DNA from: Nodosilinea sp. LEGE 06152 | Lineage (GTDB): Bacteria; Cyanobacteriota; Cyanobacteriia; Phormidesmidales; Phormidesmidaceae | DNA: 44,305 nt | NCBI RefSeq assembly: GCF_015207525.1 | Contig: NZ_JADEWR010000008.1 | Location: 1-44,305 of the forward strand | Direction of reading: 5' to 3' | Shown: piece after piece, positions 16,567 through 25,308 of the stretch | Layout of the letters: each line of letters starts with the position of its first letter | Numbering within the stretch: position 1 is the first letter of the stretch | Made by a program: the position numbers and the translations under genes | The notes under the pieces: model-generated | Told to the model about the DNA's origin: nothing | Databases searched by the model: none | Seen by the model: the letters and a program-made list of their open reading frames with translations, nothing else

Positions 16567-17496
16567 CTAGTTATAGGATACGGCGGCGGCCCGACGCTGC
16601 CGACTGGGACTGGCCAAACTCTGTACCAGGGCGTGAAAGCGCTGAATGGGCGGAATTCCAAGGCGATCGCGGGTGGTGACTAGCACCACCGAACGGGTCA
16701 GCACCGGAGGTTCGGTAGGGCGTACCGCCAGGGTGGGGTCGTCGCGGCAGTCGGCCAGGGCCGACTGGGGCAGCAGGGCGACAAAGTTGCCCTGGCGAAT
16801 TACCCCCCGAAAGGCATCGAGGGTGTTGAGTTCGAGAGCGGCATTAAAGGTTTCGCCCCGGTCTTGAAACTGCTGCTGCACCAGCCGCTGCATACCGTAG
16901 CCGTCTTTAAACAAAATCTGGGGAAACCGCGACAGCATTTCCCAGGCGATCGCGGGCTGACGGGCCAGATCGTGGTCGGCCCCCAGCAGCACTTCAATCG
17001 GTTCTTCAAATAGGGGCGTGACCACCATCTCGGGCTGGGTGGTGAGGCGCGGGTTATCCATTACAATCGCCAGGTCCACCAGGCCATCGCGCAGCACCTT
17101 GAGGGAGCGATCGCTGCCTAGGGCGGTCACCCGCAGCTGTACCTGGGGGTACTCGCTGCAAAACTGCTGGAGCACGGGCGGCAGCACCGTGGCGCACACC
17201 GACTGAATCGCCGCCACGCACAGCTCCGGCTGTTTGCCCGCCATTAAGTCGGCAATATCTTTAGATACCTGAGCCCAGTCCTGCTGAATGCGGCGGGCCT
17301 TAGGCAGCAGTCGCTCGCCAGCCACCGTCAGCTTGGCCTGGGCCCCGCGATGAAACAGCGGCGCGTCGAGTTCGGCCTCCAGGGCCTGCACCTGGCGGCT
17401 GACGGTAGACTGCGTCACCTGACACTGCTGGGCCGCCGCCTGAAAACTGCCGGTCTCAGCTACCGATAAAAATGCCTGGAGCTGTTCAATACGCAT
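16567..17496 (-). CDS. ntcB: LysR-type nitrate-assimilation activator NtcB
   Basis: A 309-residue LysR regulator. The winged helix-turn-helix covers residues 1-60 (S-F-Q-A-A-A-Q-Q-C-Q-V-T-Q-S-T-V-S-R-Q-V at 17-36) and the co-inducer-binding domain covers about 90-300. Segments such as A-A-I-Q-S-V-C-A, L-G-S-D-R-S-L-K-V-L-R-D-G-L-V-D-L-A-I-V, F-K-D-G-Y-G-M-Q-R-L-V and L-N-T-L-D-A-F-R-G-V agree closely with NtcB as I remember it. NtcB responds to nitrite and enhances nirA transcription together with the global regulator NtcA. It sits between cnaT and nirB on the strand opposite nirA, the usual cyanobacterial arrangement. Confidence 0.93.
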   Translation of the reverse strand: MRIEQLQAFLSVAETGSFQAAAQQCQVTQSTVSRQVQALEAELDAPLFHRGAQAKLTVAGERLLPKARRIQQDWAQVSKDIADLMAGKQPELCVAAIQSVCATVLPPVLQQFCSEYPQVQLRVTALGSDRSLKVLRDGLVDLAIVMDNPRLTTQPEMVVTPLFEEPIEVLLGADHDLARQPAIAWEMLSRFPQILFKDGYGMQRLVQQQFQDRGETFNAALELNTLDAFRGVIRQGNFVALLPQSALADCRDDPTLAVRPTEPPVLTRSVVLVTTRDRLGIPPIQRFHALVQSLASPSRQRRAAAVSYN

Positions 17497-17568
17497 GCTC
17501 GAATCGTACCCACGCCACTGCTAGCCAAAGCTCTGGCGACGAATTACCGCCGAGCTGCCCTTCCTTGA

Positions 17569-17582
17569 TTAGCAGATAGTAC
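17569..17582 (-). promoter_or_regulatory. Possible weak NtcA site upstream of ntcB
   Basis: Read on the minus strand the sequence is GTA-N8-TAA, one base from the NtcA consensus GTA-N8-TAC, 73 bases before the ntcB start. ntcB is nitrogen-regulated in other cyanobacteria, which makes the site plausible. A single imperfect match is weak evidence. Confidence 0.3.
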
Positions 17583-17667
17583 CCTCGCACTTGGTATCAA
17601 AAGTAGCCGTAACCCAATTCAGGCTCCAACTCAGACCCCAATTCAATCTAGGGAAGTTCTCAAGCTG

Positions 17668-18783
17668 CTAATGCTGCAGCTGGCGCAGGGCCGCCTCAGC
17701 GTGGAGCTGTACCCCCTGGTCGGGGTCGTCGAGCAGCGATCGCAGCAGCGGTTCGGCTTCGGTGTGGCCCATCTGGCCCAGGGCCAGCACCAGGTGGCGG
17801 CGCAGCAGGCTGTGCTCGATCGCCGCAGGCGTTGCCCCCAGCCACCCCTGCAGAGCCTGGGCCGCCGAGGTCTGAAGTTCTAGGCTGACAGTCGGCAGCC
17901 CCTGCACCAGGGCCAAACGAGCCGCCGGAGCCAGAGCCTCCCAGGCGGCAATTAGCCCCGTCAGGGCCAGGGGCGTGTTGTGCCAGATCAGAGCCTGCAC
18001 AGCGGCCGTTTGCAGGGAAACTGGGTTGCAGGCGGGCAGCAGTCGCAGCAGCGCCGTGGCGGCGGCCGACCCCGACAGTCGGCCCAGGGCATAGACAGAC
18101 TGCTGGGCAATGGTCTCGTCGGGATCGTTGACCAAAGGTGCCAGAGCTGCAACCAGCTGGTCGGCGCTGAGGTGACCCCGCAGGCTCAGCAGGCCGCGAA
18201 TGGCGGCGGCCCGCACTGCCGGGGCCGAGTCTTGCAGCCCCTGCTGCACCACGGGCCACGTGGCCGGGTCGGCAAAGGGGCAAAGAGCGTCGAGGGCGGT
18301 TGCCCGTACGGGCGATCGCGCATCGTTTGTAGCCTCGATTAGCAGGGGCAGGGTGGCCGGGTGAGGAATGCGGGCCAGGGCCTGCACCGCCACCGGACGC
18401 AGGGCGGGTTGGGCCAGCTGCTCGCCTAAGGCCGCGATCGCGGGTGGGCCGATCTGGGTCAGGGCCGCCGCCACTGCCTGGCGCAGGTCGTCGTCGGGGG
18501 TGGCGGCAAAGGTGGCGATCAGGGCCGGAACCACCTGGGGATGGTTAAGCTCTCCCAGGGCGCGGGCCGCAAACCAGCGGGCCTCCCAGTCGCCGTCCTC
18601 ATCTTCGAGGATGGTCAGCAGGTCAGCCAGGGCCGCCTCGCCCAGGTGAGCCACCTGTCGCGCCTGGTCCCAGCGATCGTGAAAGTCCCCCGTGCACAGC
18701 CCCGCTACCGCAGTTTGGGCCATTGCCCCTGAGTCGTTCAAAGCCGCCGAGTTGGGCGAGAAAAAGTCATTAAATGCAGACAC
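17668..18783 (-). CDS. nirB: HEAT-repeat protein, NirB-like
   Basis: A 371-residue protein built almost entirely from HEAT/PBS-lyase-type repeats (units such as A-A-R-A-L-G-E-L-N-H-P-Q-V-V-P-A-L and A-V-A-A-A-L-T-Q-I-G-P-P-A-I-A-A-L). I favour the GTG at 18783 because AGGAG lies eight bases upstream; a TTG at 18801 and an ATG at 18723 are alternatives. Repeat proteins of this kind act as scaffolds. In cyanobacteria a gene called nirB, divergent from nirA, is needed for full nitrite reductase activity, possibly helping cofactor assembly or electron transfer. The position here fits that gene. It should not be confused with NADH-nitrite reductase NirB of enterobacteria. Confidence 0.75.
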   Translation of the reverse strand: MSAFNDFFSPNSAALNDSGAMAQTAVAGLCTGDFHDRWDQARQVAHLGEAALADLLTILEDEDGDWEARWFAARALGELNHPQVVPALIATFAATPDDDLRQAVAAALTQIGPPAIAALGEQLAQPALRPVAVQALARIPHPATLPLLIEATNDARSPVRATALDALCPFADPATWPVVQQGLQDSAPAVRAAAIRGLLSLRGHLSADQLVAALAPLVNDPDETIAQQSVYALGRLSGSAAATALLRLLPACNPVSLQTAAVQALIWHNTPLALTGLIAAWEALAPAARLALVQGLPTVSLELQTSAAQALQGWLGATPAAIEHSLLRRHLVLALGQMGHTEAEPLLRSLLDDPDQGVQLHAEAALRQLQH

Positions 18784-18912
18784 GGCCAATGCTCCTGACA
18801 ACGCCCTGGGCCAATCTCCTCCACCATAGGCGCTGTACCTAATTTTCCCAACGGTAAGCTATGCGATTCGCGCAGCCAGCTCTTGCGGAGGCTGCATGGT
18901 ATTGGCAAAAAC

Positions 18913-18954
18913 GTATGAGTCTATACAAACACCTCCCTGGAGCGAGACTAGGCT
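18913..18954 (+). promoter_or_regulatory. NtcA-activated promoter of nirA
   Basis: GTA-TGAGTCTA-TAC at 18913-18926 is a perfect GTA-N8-TAC NtcA box. Exactly 22 bases later TAGGCT at 18949-18954 fits the TA-N3-T minus-10 element. This is the canonical class II NtcA-activated promoter geometry. It lies 94 bases before the nirA start codon and also within the 5' region of the divergent nirB. A second, imperfect half-match GTA-N8-AAC sits just upstream at 18899-18912. NtcB sites probably lie nearby but I cannot define them. Confidence 0.88.
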
Positions 18955-19047
18955 AACCACACTGGTTTTTTGTGGATAAACCCGGATCCTTTCGGGATCA
19001 ACCCTGCCTCAACCTTGCCTCAAAGTCTTGCAACAACGGTGTAGCCT

Positions 19048-20640
19048 GTGACCACTTCCATAGACACGGCCAACCCAACGGCCACCGCTAAACTCAACAA
19101 ATTTGAACAGTTTAAGGCCGACAAAGACGGGCTGCTGGTCAAACACGAGCTAGAGCAGTTTGCCCAGATGGGGTGGGAAGCCGTCGACGACACCGATCTC
19201 ACCCACCGGCTCAAGTGGCTGGGTATTTTCTTTCGCCCGGTGACGCCAGGCAAGTTTATGCTGCGCCTGCGGTTGCCCAATGGCCTGCTTACCGGCTATA
19301 AAGCTCGCACCCTGGCCGAAATTATTCAGCGCTACGGCGAAGACGGCAGCGCCGATGTCACCACCCGGCAAAACCTGCAGCTGCGCGGCATTCTGCTCGA
19401 AGATATTCCCGATATTTTTCGCCGCATGCACGCCGCTGGGCTCACCTCGGTGCAGTCGGGTATGGACAACGTGCGCAACATTACCGGGTCGCCGGTGGCG
19501 GGCCTCGATGCCGACGAGCTGATCGACACCCAGGGGCTGGTGCGCAAAGTTCAAGACATGATCACCAACAACGGTGAGGGCAACCCGGCTTTTACCAACC
19601 TGCCCCGCAAATTCAATATCGCGATCGAGGGGGGCCGCGACAACTCCATCCACGCCGAAATTAACGACATCGCCTTTGTGCCCGCCTACCGCGAAGGCGT
19701 GCTGGGCTTCAACGTGGTGGTGGGCGGCTTCTTCTCGGCCCGGCGCTGCGAGGCGGCGATACCGCTCAACGCCTGGGTACCGCCCGACGACAGCGTAGTC
19801 GAGCTGTGCCGCGCCATTCTAGAGGTCTACCGCGACCACGGCCTGCGGGTGAACCGCCAAAAGGCCCGCCTGATGTGGCTGATCGATGAGTGGGGCATGG
19901 ATCGGTTCCGGGCGGCGGTGGAGGTGGCCTACGGTCAGCCCCTGCTGTCAGCGGCCCCCAAAGACGAGATGGACTGGGACAAGCGCGACCACATTGGGGT
20001 GTACCCGCAAAAGCAGGTGGGGCTCAACTACGTGGGGCTGCACGTGCCGGTGGGGCGGCTGATGGCCAGCGACCTGTTTGACCTGGCCCGCCTGGCGGAG
20101 GTCTACGGCAGCGGCGAGCTGCGTCTGACGGTGGAGCAGAACGTGATTATTTCCAACGTGCCCGACTCGCGGTTGCCGGTGCTGCTGCAGGAGCCGCTGC
20201 TGAAGAAGTTTTCAATTGCACCCTCGGCGCTGACGCGATCGCTGGTTTCCTGCACGGGCTCCCAGTTTTGCAATTTTGCCCTGATCGAAACCAAGCAGCG
20301 CGCTGTGGCCCTAGCCGCAGCCCTGGACTCAGAACTCACCCTGGCCCAGCCGGTGCGCATTCACTGGACGGGCTGCCCCAACTCCTGCGGTCAGCCCCAG
20401 GTGGCCGACATTGGCCTGATGGGCACCAAGGTGCGCAAAGACGGCAAAACCGTAGAAGGGGTAGATATTTTCATGGGCGGTAAGGTGGGCAAAGAGGCTC
20501 ACCTGGGCGAAAAAGTGCAGCAGGGAATACCCTGCGACGAGCTGCATGAGGTGCTGCGATCGCTCCTGATCGACAACTTTGGGGCTCAACCCAGAGAAGC
20601 GGGTGCATCTCTCAACGGCCTGGTGGTGACGGCGGATTAA
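19048..20640 (+). CDS. nirA: Ferredoxin-nitrite reductase
   Basis: The 530-residue enzyme reduces nitrite to ammonium with six electrons from reduced ferredoxin, using one 4Fe-4S cluster and sirohaem. The four cluster/sirohaem ligands are visible as C402 and C408 (S-C-T-G-S-Q-F-C) and C443 and C447 (T-G-C-P-N-S-C-G-Q). Two ferrodoxin-like parachute domains (R-P-V-T-P-G-K-F-M-L-R, V-T-T-R-Q-N-L-Q-L-R-G) are present. The start is GTG, chosen because the product then begins M-T-T-S-I as in other cyanobacterial NirA; the ribosome binding site is poor. There is no C-terminal ferredoxin extension. The 5' leader carries a GATCC/GGATC hairpin at about 18990-19004. Confidence 0.97.
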   Translation: MTTSIDTANPTATAKLNKFEQFKADKDGLLVKHELEQFAQMGWEAVDDTDLTHRLKWLGIFFRPVTPGKFMLRLRLPNGLLTGYKARTLAEIIQRYGEDGSADVTTRQNLQLRGILLEDIPDIFRRMHAAGLTSVQSGMDNVRNITGSPVAGLDADELIDTQGLVRKVQDMITNNGEGNPAFTNLPRKFNIAIEGGRDNSIHAEINDIAFVPAYREGVLGFNVVVGGFFSARRCEAAIPLNAWVPPDDSVVELCRAILEVYRDHGLRVNRQKARLMWLIDEWGMDRFRAAVEVAYGQPLLSAAPKDEMDWDKRDHIGVYPQKQVGLNYVGLHVPVGRLMASDLFDLARLAEVYGSGELRLTVEQNVIISNVPDSRLPVLLQEPLLKKFSIAPSALTRSLVSCTGSQFCNFALIETKQRAVALAAALDSELTLAQPVRIHWTGCPNSCGQPQVADIGLMGTKVRKDGKTVEGVDIFMGGKVGKEAHLGEKVQQGIPCDELHEVLRSLLIDNFGAQPREAGASLNGLVVTAD

Positions 20641-20996
20641 ATTCAAACTAAAAAAATGCCCTGTTGGCCAACGGCCCCAGGACACACAGTTTGCATTTGA
20701 GCCAAACGTAGCACAGGCCAGGGGGCCGTGGCGAGAGTAGGCATCAGGGTTTCATCATAGATTCCCAAAGCGGATCTGACTTTAAACCTACTGCCACCCC
20801 CTTCGACTCCGCTCAGGGACCGCTCCATTTCTCCCTACGGGAGACGCTAGCGCGAACGACTCCGCTCAGGGGCCGCCCCCTTTCTCCCTACGGGAGACGC
20901 TAACGCGAACGGCTTCGCTCAGGGACCGCTACCCTTCGACTTCGCTCAGGGACCGCTACCCACCCACCCTCCTACTCGCCCACCCATCCACCCCCT
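20641..20996. other. Repeat-filled gap between nirA and narB
   Basis: This gap lies where many cyanobacteria have nitrate transporter genes (nrtABCD or nrtP). No coding remnant is visible. The right half is a compound repeat (separate entry). Cotranscription of narB with nirA is possible since I see neither a strong terminator nor a separate NtcA box for narB. Confidence 0.6.
20799..20960. repeat. Compound dispersed repeat cluster
   Basis: Four copies of a unit with the core CTYCGCTCAGGG(A/G)CCGC occur in 160 bases. The middle two are preceded by TTTCTCCCTACGGGAGACGC, whose TCTCCC/GGGAGA arms form a tight hairpin, and by TARCGCGAACG. Such composite short repeats are typical of filamentous cyanobacterial genomes and have no known function. 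They stop 37 bases before the narB start. Confidence 0.8.
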
Positions 20997-23234
20997 ATGA
21001 CCAACCCCGCCAAAACCTTATGTCCTTACTGCGGCGTGGGTTGCGGCCTGGAAGTCTTGCCCCCGGCCCAGCCCAACAAGCCCACCCATCGCGATGCCCA
21101 GGGAAATCCGATGTGGCAGACCAGGGGCGATCGCGCCCATCCCTCCAGCCAGGGCATGGTGTGCGTCAAAGGGGCCACCGTGGCCGAGTCGCTCGATCGC
21201 GATCGGCTCAGGTACCCCATGCTGCGGGCCTCGCTCGATGCCCCCTTCGAGCGAGTGTCGTGGGAGGTGGCGCTAGATGCGATCGTGCGCCGCATCCAAA
21301 CTGTACGTGACACGATGGGGCCAGATGGCCTCTGCGTCTACGGCTCGGGCCAGTTTCAAACCGAAGACTACTACGTGGCCCAAAAGCTGGTGAAGGGCTG
21401 CCTAGGCACCAACAACTTCGACGCCAACTCGCGGCTGTGTATGTCGTCGGCGGTGGCAGGCTACATTCAGAGCTTTGGTTCCGACGGCCCGCCCTGCTGC
21501 TACGCCGACCTGGAGGCCACCGACTGTGCCTTTTTGATCGGCACCAACACCGCCGAGTGCCACCCCATTGTGTTTAACCGGCTGCGCAAGCACCACAAGC
21601 GCAACGGCCACGTCAAGCTAATTGTGGTCGACCCGCGCCGCACCGACACCGCCAAGGCCGCTGACCTGCACCTGGCCATTCGCCCCGGTACCGACATCAC
21701 CCTGCTCAACGGCATTGGCCACCTGCTGCTGCGCTGGGGAGCGATCGACCCTGAGTTTATCGACGGCTGCACCCAGGGCTTTGCTGGCTATACCGAGGTG
21801 CTGCGCCACTACGCGCCCGAGATCGTGGCCGATCGCTGCGGCATTACCGTCGCCGATCTTGAAACCGCCGCCCGCACCTGGTCTAAGGCCAAGGCGGTGC
21901 TCTCGCTATGGTCGATGGGGTTAAACCAGTCGTCGGAGGGCACAGCAAAGGTACGGTCGTTGATCAACCTGCACCTGATGACCGGCAACATCGGTCGTCA
22001 GGGGGCGGGACCGTTTTCGCTCACCGGGCAACCCAACGCCATGGGGGGCCGCGAGGCCGGGGGGCTCTCCCACATTCTGCCCGGCTATCGCCTGGTCAAA
22101 AACCCTGACCACCGCCGCCAGGTCGAGGCATTTTGGGGGCTGCCCGCTGGGCAAATCTCTGCGACGCCGGGTTTAGCCGTGGGCGAGATGATGCTGGCCC
22201 TGGAGCAGCGACAGGTGGGCCTGCTGTGGATTGCCGCCACCAACCCGGCGGTCAGCCTGCCCGACCTCAACCGCACCAAGGCGGCCCTGCGCCAGTCGCC
22301 CTTCACGGTGTATCAGGACGCCTACTACCCCACTGAGACCGCCGAGTTTGCTCACCTGCTGCTGCCCGCCGCCCAGTGGGGCGAAAAAACCGGCACCATG
22401 ACCAACTCTGAGCGGGTGGTCACCCTCTGCCCCGCCTTTCGCCCACCCCCCGGCGAGGCTCGTCCCGACTGGGAAATTTTTGCCGAGGTGGGCCGCCGCC
22501 TGGGCTTTGCCGACGAATTTGCCTTTGCCAATAGCGCCGAGGTCTACCGCGAGTTTGCCGCCATCACCCGAGGCCAGCCCTGCGATATTACCGGCCTGAG
22601 CCACGATCGCCTCGCCGCCCACGGCCCGATTCAGTGGCCCTGCCCCGACCGCGAAACGCCTGAAACCGCCGCCACCAGATACGACAAGCGCCTCTACAGC
22701 AAAGGCATCTTCGCCACCCCCGATCGCCGCGCCCGCTTTGCCCCTCTGCACTCCAACGGCCTGGCCGAACCCCCCGACGACCAGTATCCCTTTGTGCTCA
22801 CCACCGGACGGCTCTACGGTCACTGGCACACCCAAACCCGCACCGGGCGAATTGAAAAGATTCAAAAGATGCACCCGGCCCCGTTTCTCGAGATGAACCC
22901 CCGTGATGCCCAGCAGCTAGAGGTGCAGGGGGGGGAATGGGTGGAGGTGCGATCGCCGCGCGGTACCGCTCGACTGCCCGTTTTGGTCACCCAAAACATT
23001 CGCCGGGGCAGCCTGTTTGTGCCCATGCACTGGGGCAGCCTGTGGGCCGACGATGCCGAGTGCAACGCCCTCACCCATCCAACGGCCTGTCCGATCTCGG
23101 GCCAGCCTGAACTCAAGGCCTGCGCCGTGCAGGTGGTGCCCCTCAGCCGCTTAACCCCAGATCAATCCGCCCGGCCTGAGGCTTTACCCCAGGCCCTAGA
23201 ATCGTCTATTCTCTCAGCAGCACCCACCCCCTGA
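20997..23234 (+). CDS. narB: Ferredoxin-nitrate reductase
   Basis: The 745-residue molybdenum enzyme reduces nitrate to nitrite using ferredoxin. The N-terminal 4Fe-4S ligands are C9, C12, C16 and C56 ([15 protein letters not shown]). A cysteine at 148 in S-R-L-C-M-S-S-A-V is the expected molybdenum ligand. The rest follows the bis-MGD oxidoreductase plan, with the C-terminal molydopterin-dinucleotide domain (about 590-720) beginning P-F-V-L-T-T-G-R and R-T-G-R-I-E-K. Length fits cyanobacterial NarB. The mod genes a few kilobases downstream would supply its molybdate. The start ATG has only a weak ribosome binding site because the repeat cluster runs up to it. Confidence 0.95.
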   Translation: MTNPAKTLCPYCGVGCGLEVLPPAQPNKPTHRDAQGNPMWQTRGDRAHPSSQGMVCVKGATVAESLDRDRLRYPMLRASLDAPFERVSWEVALDAIVRRIQTVRDTMGPDGLCVYGSGQFQTEDYYVAQKLVKGCLGTNNFDANSRLCMSSAVAGYIQSFGSDGPPCCYADLEATDCAFLIGTNTAECHPIVFNRLRKHHKRNGHVKLIVVDPRRTDTAKAADLHLAIRPGTDITLLNGIGHLLLRWGAIDPEFIDGCTQGFAGYTEVLRHYAPEIVADRCGITVADLETAARTWSKAKAVLSLWSMGLNQSSEGTAKVRSLINLHLMTGNIGRQGAGPFSLTGQPNAMGGREAGGLSHILPGYRLVKNPDHRRQVEAFWGLPAGQISATPGLAVGEMMLALEQRQVGLLWIAATNPAVSLPDLNRTKAALRQSPFTVYQDAYYPTETAEFAHLLLPAAQWGEKTGTMTNSERVVTLCPAFRPPPGEARPDWEIFAEVGRRLGFADEFAFANSAEVYREFAAITRGQPCDITGLSHDRLAAHGPIQWPCPDRETPETAATRYDKRLYSKGIFATPDRRARFAPLHSNGLAEPPDDQYPFVLTTGRLYGHWHTQTRTGRIEKIQKMHPAPFLEMNPRDAQQLEVQGGEWVEVRSPRGTARLPVLVTQNIRRGSLFVPMHWGSLWADDAECNALTHPTACPISGQPELKACAVQVVPLSRLTPDQSARPEALPQALESSILSAAPTP

Positions 23235-23247
23235 GCATTGAACCTCT

Positions 23248-23697
23248 ATGGCGAACCGGGCCAAGCGGCTGATCGATCAGTTTAAGAATGAAACGTTTCT
23301 ACTGCGGCTACACCAGTTTGAGGGCAGCATTTCCAAGCTGCTCTCCCTGACTATGGTGGTCGTTGTTCTGGCGATCGTGTTCGATTTGATAGTGGTGCTG
23401 GTCGAAGCCATTTTTACCACCGCCCCCGGCGCGTTTCTGGGCCAAACCGTAATCGACATCTTTGGTCTCTTTTTGACGGTGCTAATCGCCCTAGAGATTT
23501 TAGAAAATATCACCGCCTACATTCAAAAGCACGTGGTGCAGGTTGAACTAGTTATCGCCACGGCCCTGACGGCGGTGGGGCGAAAGTTCATCATTTTGGA
23601 CCTAGCTAAGGTGTCGGGTACGACGCTGATTGGGCTAGCGCTCGCCATTTTTGCCCTCGCCATCAGCTACTGGATCGTGCGCGCCAGCCATCGCTAA
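23248..23697 (+). CDS. PsiE-like small membrane protein
   Basis: A 149-residue protein with four hydrophobic segments (about 32-56, 66-85, 98-112, 122-143). It resembles the phosphate-starvation-inducible PsiE family, most clearly in the segment L-E-I-L-E-N-I-T-A-Y-I and the following V-V-Q-V-E-L-V-I-A-T-A-L-T-A-V-G-R-K. The function of the family is unknown. The start is 13 bases after the narB stop, so it probably belongs to the same transcript, an odd partner for a nitrate reductase gene. Confidence 0.75.
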   Translation: MANRAKRLIDQFKNETFLLRLHQFEGSISKLLSLTMVVVVLAIVFDLIVVLVEAIFTTAPGAFLGQTVIDIFGLFLTVLIALEILENITAYIQKHVVQVELVIATALTAVGRKFIILDLAKVSGTTLIGLALAIFALAISYWIVRASHR

Positions 23698-23698
23698 G

Positions 23699-23833
23699 AG
23701 GTTGTATAGCCATCGCCAGAACAGCTAGAACATGGGCAATATCCTTGGCATAATGGCTCTAAGCCATTGCGCCTCCCAGTTTTTAACCGTGACCAGGGTC
23801 GACATCCTAAGTGCGATGGCCATCGCTATAACC
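23699..23833. repeat. MITE-like element with TATAGCCATCGC ends
   Basis: The left end reads AGGTTGTATAGCCATCGC and the right end is its complement with a four-base insertion (GCGATGGCCATCGCTATAACCT at 23812-23833). The ends share the core of the palindrome at 9236-9303. The 95-base interior encodes nothing. The size and terminal inverted repeats fit a non-autonomous element, but no target duplication is evident. Confidence 0.5.
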
Positions 23834-23868
23834 TGCGTTTTAGCCAGTGCGCAGGCTACTAAACATGG

Positions 23869-23926
23869 CTTCAACTCGGGCTGCATGTCTCTCGTACCAA
23901 ATCCGAGTCACACAACCCCGAGTTGA
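23869..23926. repeat. 11-bp perfect inverted repeat
   Basis: TTCAACTCGGG at 23869-23879 pairs with CCCGAGTTGAA at 23916-23926 across a 36-base loop. It lies between the convergent ends of the psiE-like gene and the C2/papain-like gene, where it could act as a bidirectional transcript end, although no T-run follows. Confidence 0.5.
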
Positions 23927-24092
23927 AACCGATACCTCATAGGGAGCACTGCACTGCCCCTACGGATTGAGGGTATACGGATAGGATTTAGTATCAGATA
24001 GCCTCGATCGGAGCGTGGACGGGGAGCCAAGCGGCGGCCTTTAGGTCTAGCCTCACCGACTCCCTACCCATCCACGCCCTACCCAGTTGCCC

Positions 24093-25196
24093 TCATCGTC
24101 CGGTCACGACGCCCCACATGTAGTCTTCGAAGGAGCCTTCGCCCAGGTCTACGGAGAAGATTTTTCCCCAGCTGTAGCATTTAAAGCGAATGTGGCCGCT
24201 GTCGTGTTTGTACCAAACGCCATTGTCAATGCTGAGGTCGCCCTGGTAAACGACCCAGTGGTTGGGGTAGGCCACGGTGGGCGCGCTGCCACCGAGCATG
24301 GCGGCGTCGATGAGGACGAAGGCCACCCCCCCCTGGCGACGAACGCTGTCTGCGGTTTTCATGGCGTCAAACTCGCCGTAGACAAAGGTGGATTCAAAAT
24401 CGACCTGGCTGTAGCCCAAGATCTCAGAAATCCAGCCCTTCATTTCCCAGGGGGTGGTAATGCCGGCGACGTTATTGCCGAGGCTGCCTGAGTCGCCGGT
24501 GACCGGAAAGATCAGGTTTTCGGCATCGCGCAGGGTGGCGATCAGCATCCAGTCGGCGGCCGACATGCCGGAGCGAATTTTGCTCTGCCGCAGACCGTCG
24601 GAGGGGCGTACGGTTTTGGTGCGGCTGCGGAACTGGCCGGTTTCGTAGAGCGAGCGACAGAGGTCGACGTAGCGGGCGGGCTGTTTAGACACCAGCTCAA
24701 ACACAATGGCGGTGGGGCCGCAGAAGGGGGTGTAGTTTTGGTTAATGTTGAGCGGGTTGGCCACCGTAGCGCGCAGGTCTTGAATTAGCTCGGCTTTAGG
24801 AATGTGAGGCCACACTCCCGGCTGGGAGGATTGCTCAAAGGCGGCGATCGCGCTGGCGACCGGGTCAACACTGGGTACATCGACTACCTGGTAGCGCAAC
24901 TGGTAGTTGGCCCCATCGCGGGTAAAGGCGGCGGTAGCGCCCGAGGTGAGCCCAGTGGTGATGCGCACAGAGCCCAAAAGATCGTCGGCGTCGGGAGAAT
25001 CTTCGTCCCAGAGCTTAATTTCTACGCTGCTGTTAAAGGCATAGGTTTGGTTGAGAGACCAGGTTTGGCCATTGTCGAGGCTGCGTTTGAGGTGAGGCTG
25101 CAGCGTGCCATCGACGAGAACTTCGAGACGGCACTCATCGGCACCCCAGTCTTCAGTTTCGTTGCACTTGAGCTGGCTTAGAATCAATTGACGCAT
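24093..25196 (-). CDS. C2-like + papain-like domain protein of unknown function
   Basis: I do not recognise a named family. Residues 1-108 look like a C2-type beta-sandwich: alternating strands (L-I-L-S-Q-L-K-C, R-L-E-V-L-V-D-G, V-E-I-K-L-W-D-E-D-S-P-D-A-D-D-L-L-G), with an acidic cluster at 64-72 that could hold calcium. Residues about 130-367 show a papain-like pattern: N-Y-T-P-F-C-G-P-T-A with C159 at a helix start, and P-N-H-W-V-V-Y-Q-G-D with H313 in a strand. D320 or D324 are candidate third residues, and Y-S-W-G lies near the end. This fits a cysteine peptidase, amidase or transglutaminase-like toxin or effector. No signal peptide is present. It follows modBC on the same strand after a 112-base gap holding an inverted repeat. 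No immunity-like gene is adjacent. Confidence 0.7.
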   Translation of the reverse strand: MRQLILSQLKCNETEDWGADECRLEVLVDGTLQPHLKRSLDNGQTWSLNQTYAFNSSVEIKLWDEDSPDADDLLGSVRITTGLTSGATAAFTRDGANYQLRYQVVDVPSVDPVASAIAAFEQSSQPGVWPHIPKAELIQDLRATVANPLNINQNYTPFCGPTAIVFELVSKQPARYVDLCRSLYETGQFRSRTKTVRPSDGLRQSKIRSGMSAADWMLIATLRDAENLIFPVTGDSGSLGNNVAGITTPWEMKGWISEILGYSQVDFESTFVYGEFDAMKTADSVRRQGGVAFVLIDAAMLGGSAPTVAYPNHWVVYQGDLSIDNGVWYKHDSGHIRFKCYSWGKIFSVDLGEGSFEDYMWGVVTGR

Positions 25197-25260
25197 GGGA
25201 GCAAATCCTCAGGGTGAATAGGTGACTCTGAAAACTTCACCCCGACCCCGTAAATTTACT

Positions 25261-25282
25261 GACCCAACTCGCGATTTGGGTC
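25261..25282. repeat. Small inverted repeat before the C2/papain-like gene
   Basis: GACCCAA and TTGGGTC flank eight bases (CTCGCGAT). It lies 65 bases upstream of the C2/papain-like start and 27 bases past the modBC stop (both on the minus strand), so it may end the mod transcript or be an operator for the following gene. Confidence 0.4.
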
Positions 25283-25308
25283 CAGAGAAAAATCTGGCAT
25301 AGTGCCGC

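Larger units (their letters stand above)
23698..24092. other. Intergenic region with two palindromic elements
   Basis: No gene is supported in these 395 bases. The left part is the inverted-repeat element at 23699-23833, and a second perfect 11-base inverted repeat lies at 23869-23926. The last 160 bases show nothing I can name. Confidence 0.5.

Noticed and set aside
17696..18283. 195-codon frame overlapping the HEAT-repeat gene on the same strand
   Set aside because: Out-of-frame reading of repetitive GC-rich sequence with a random Pro/Gly/Arg-rich product.
20799..20960. Possible CRISPR array between nirA and narB
   Set aside because: The repeat units abut or vary in spacing, there are no unique spacers of constant length and no cas genes.
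22173..22874. 233-codon minus-strand frame inside narB
   Set aside because: Gly/Val-rich antisense shadow of a GC-rich gene; narB itself is unambiguous.
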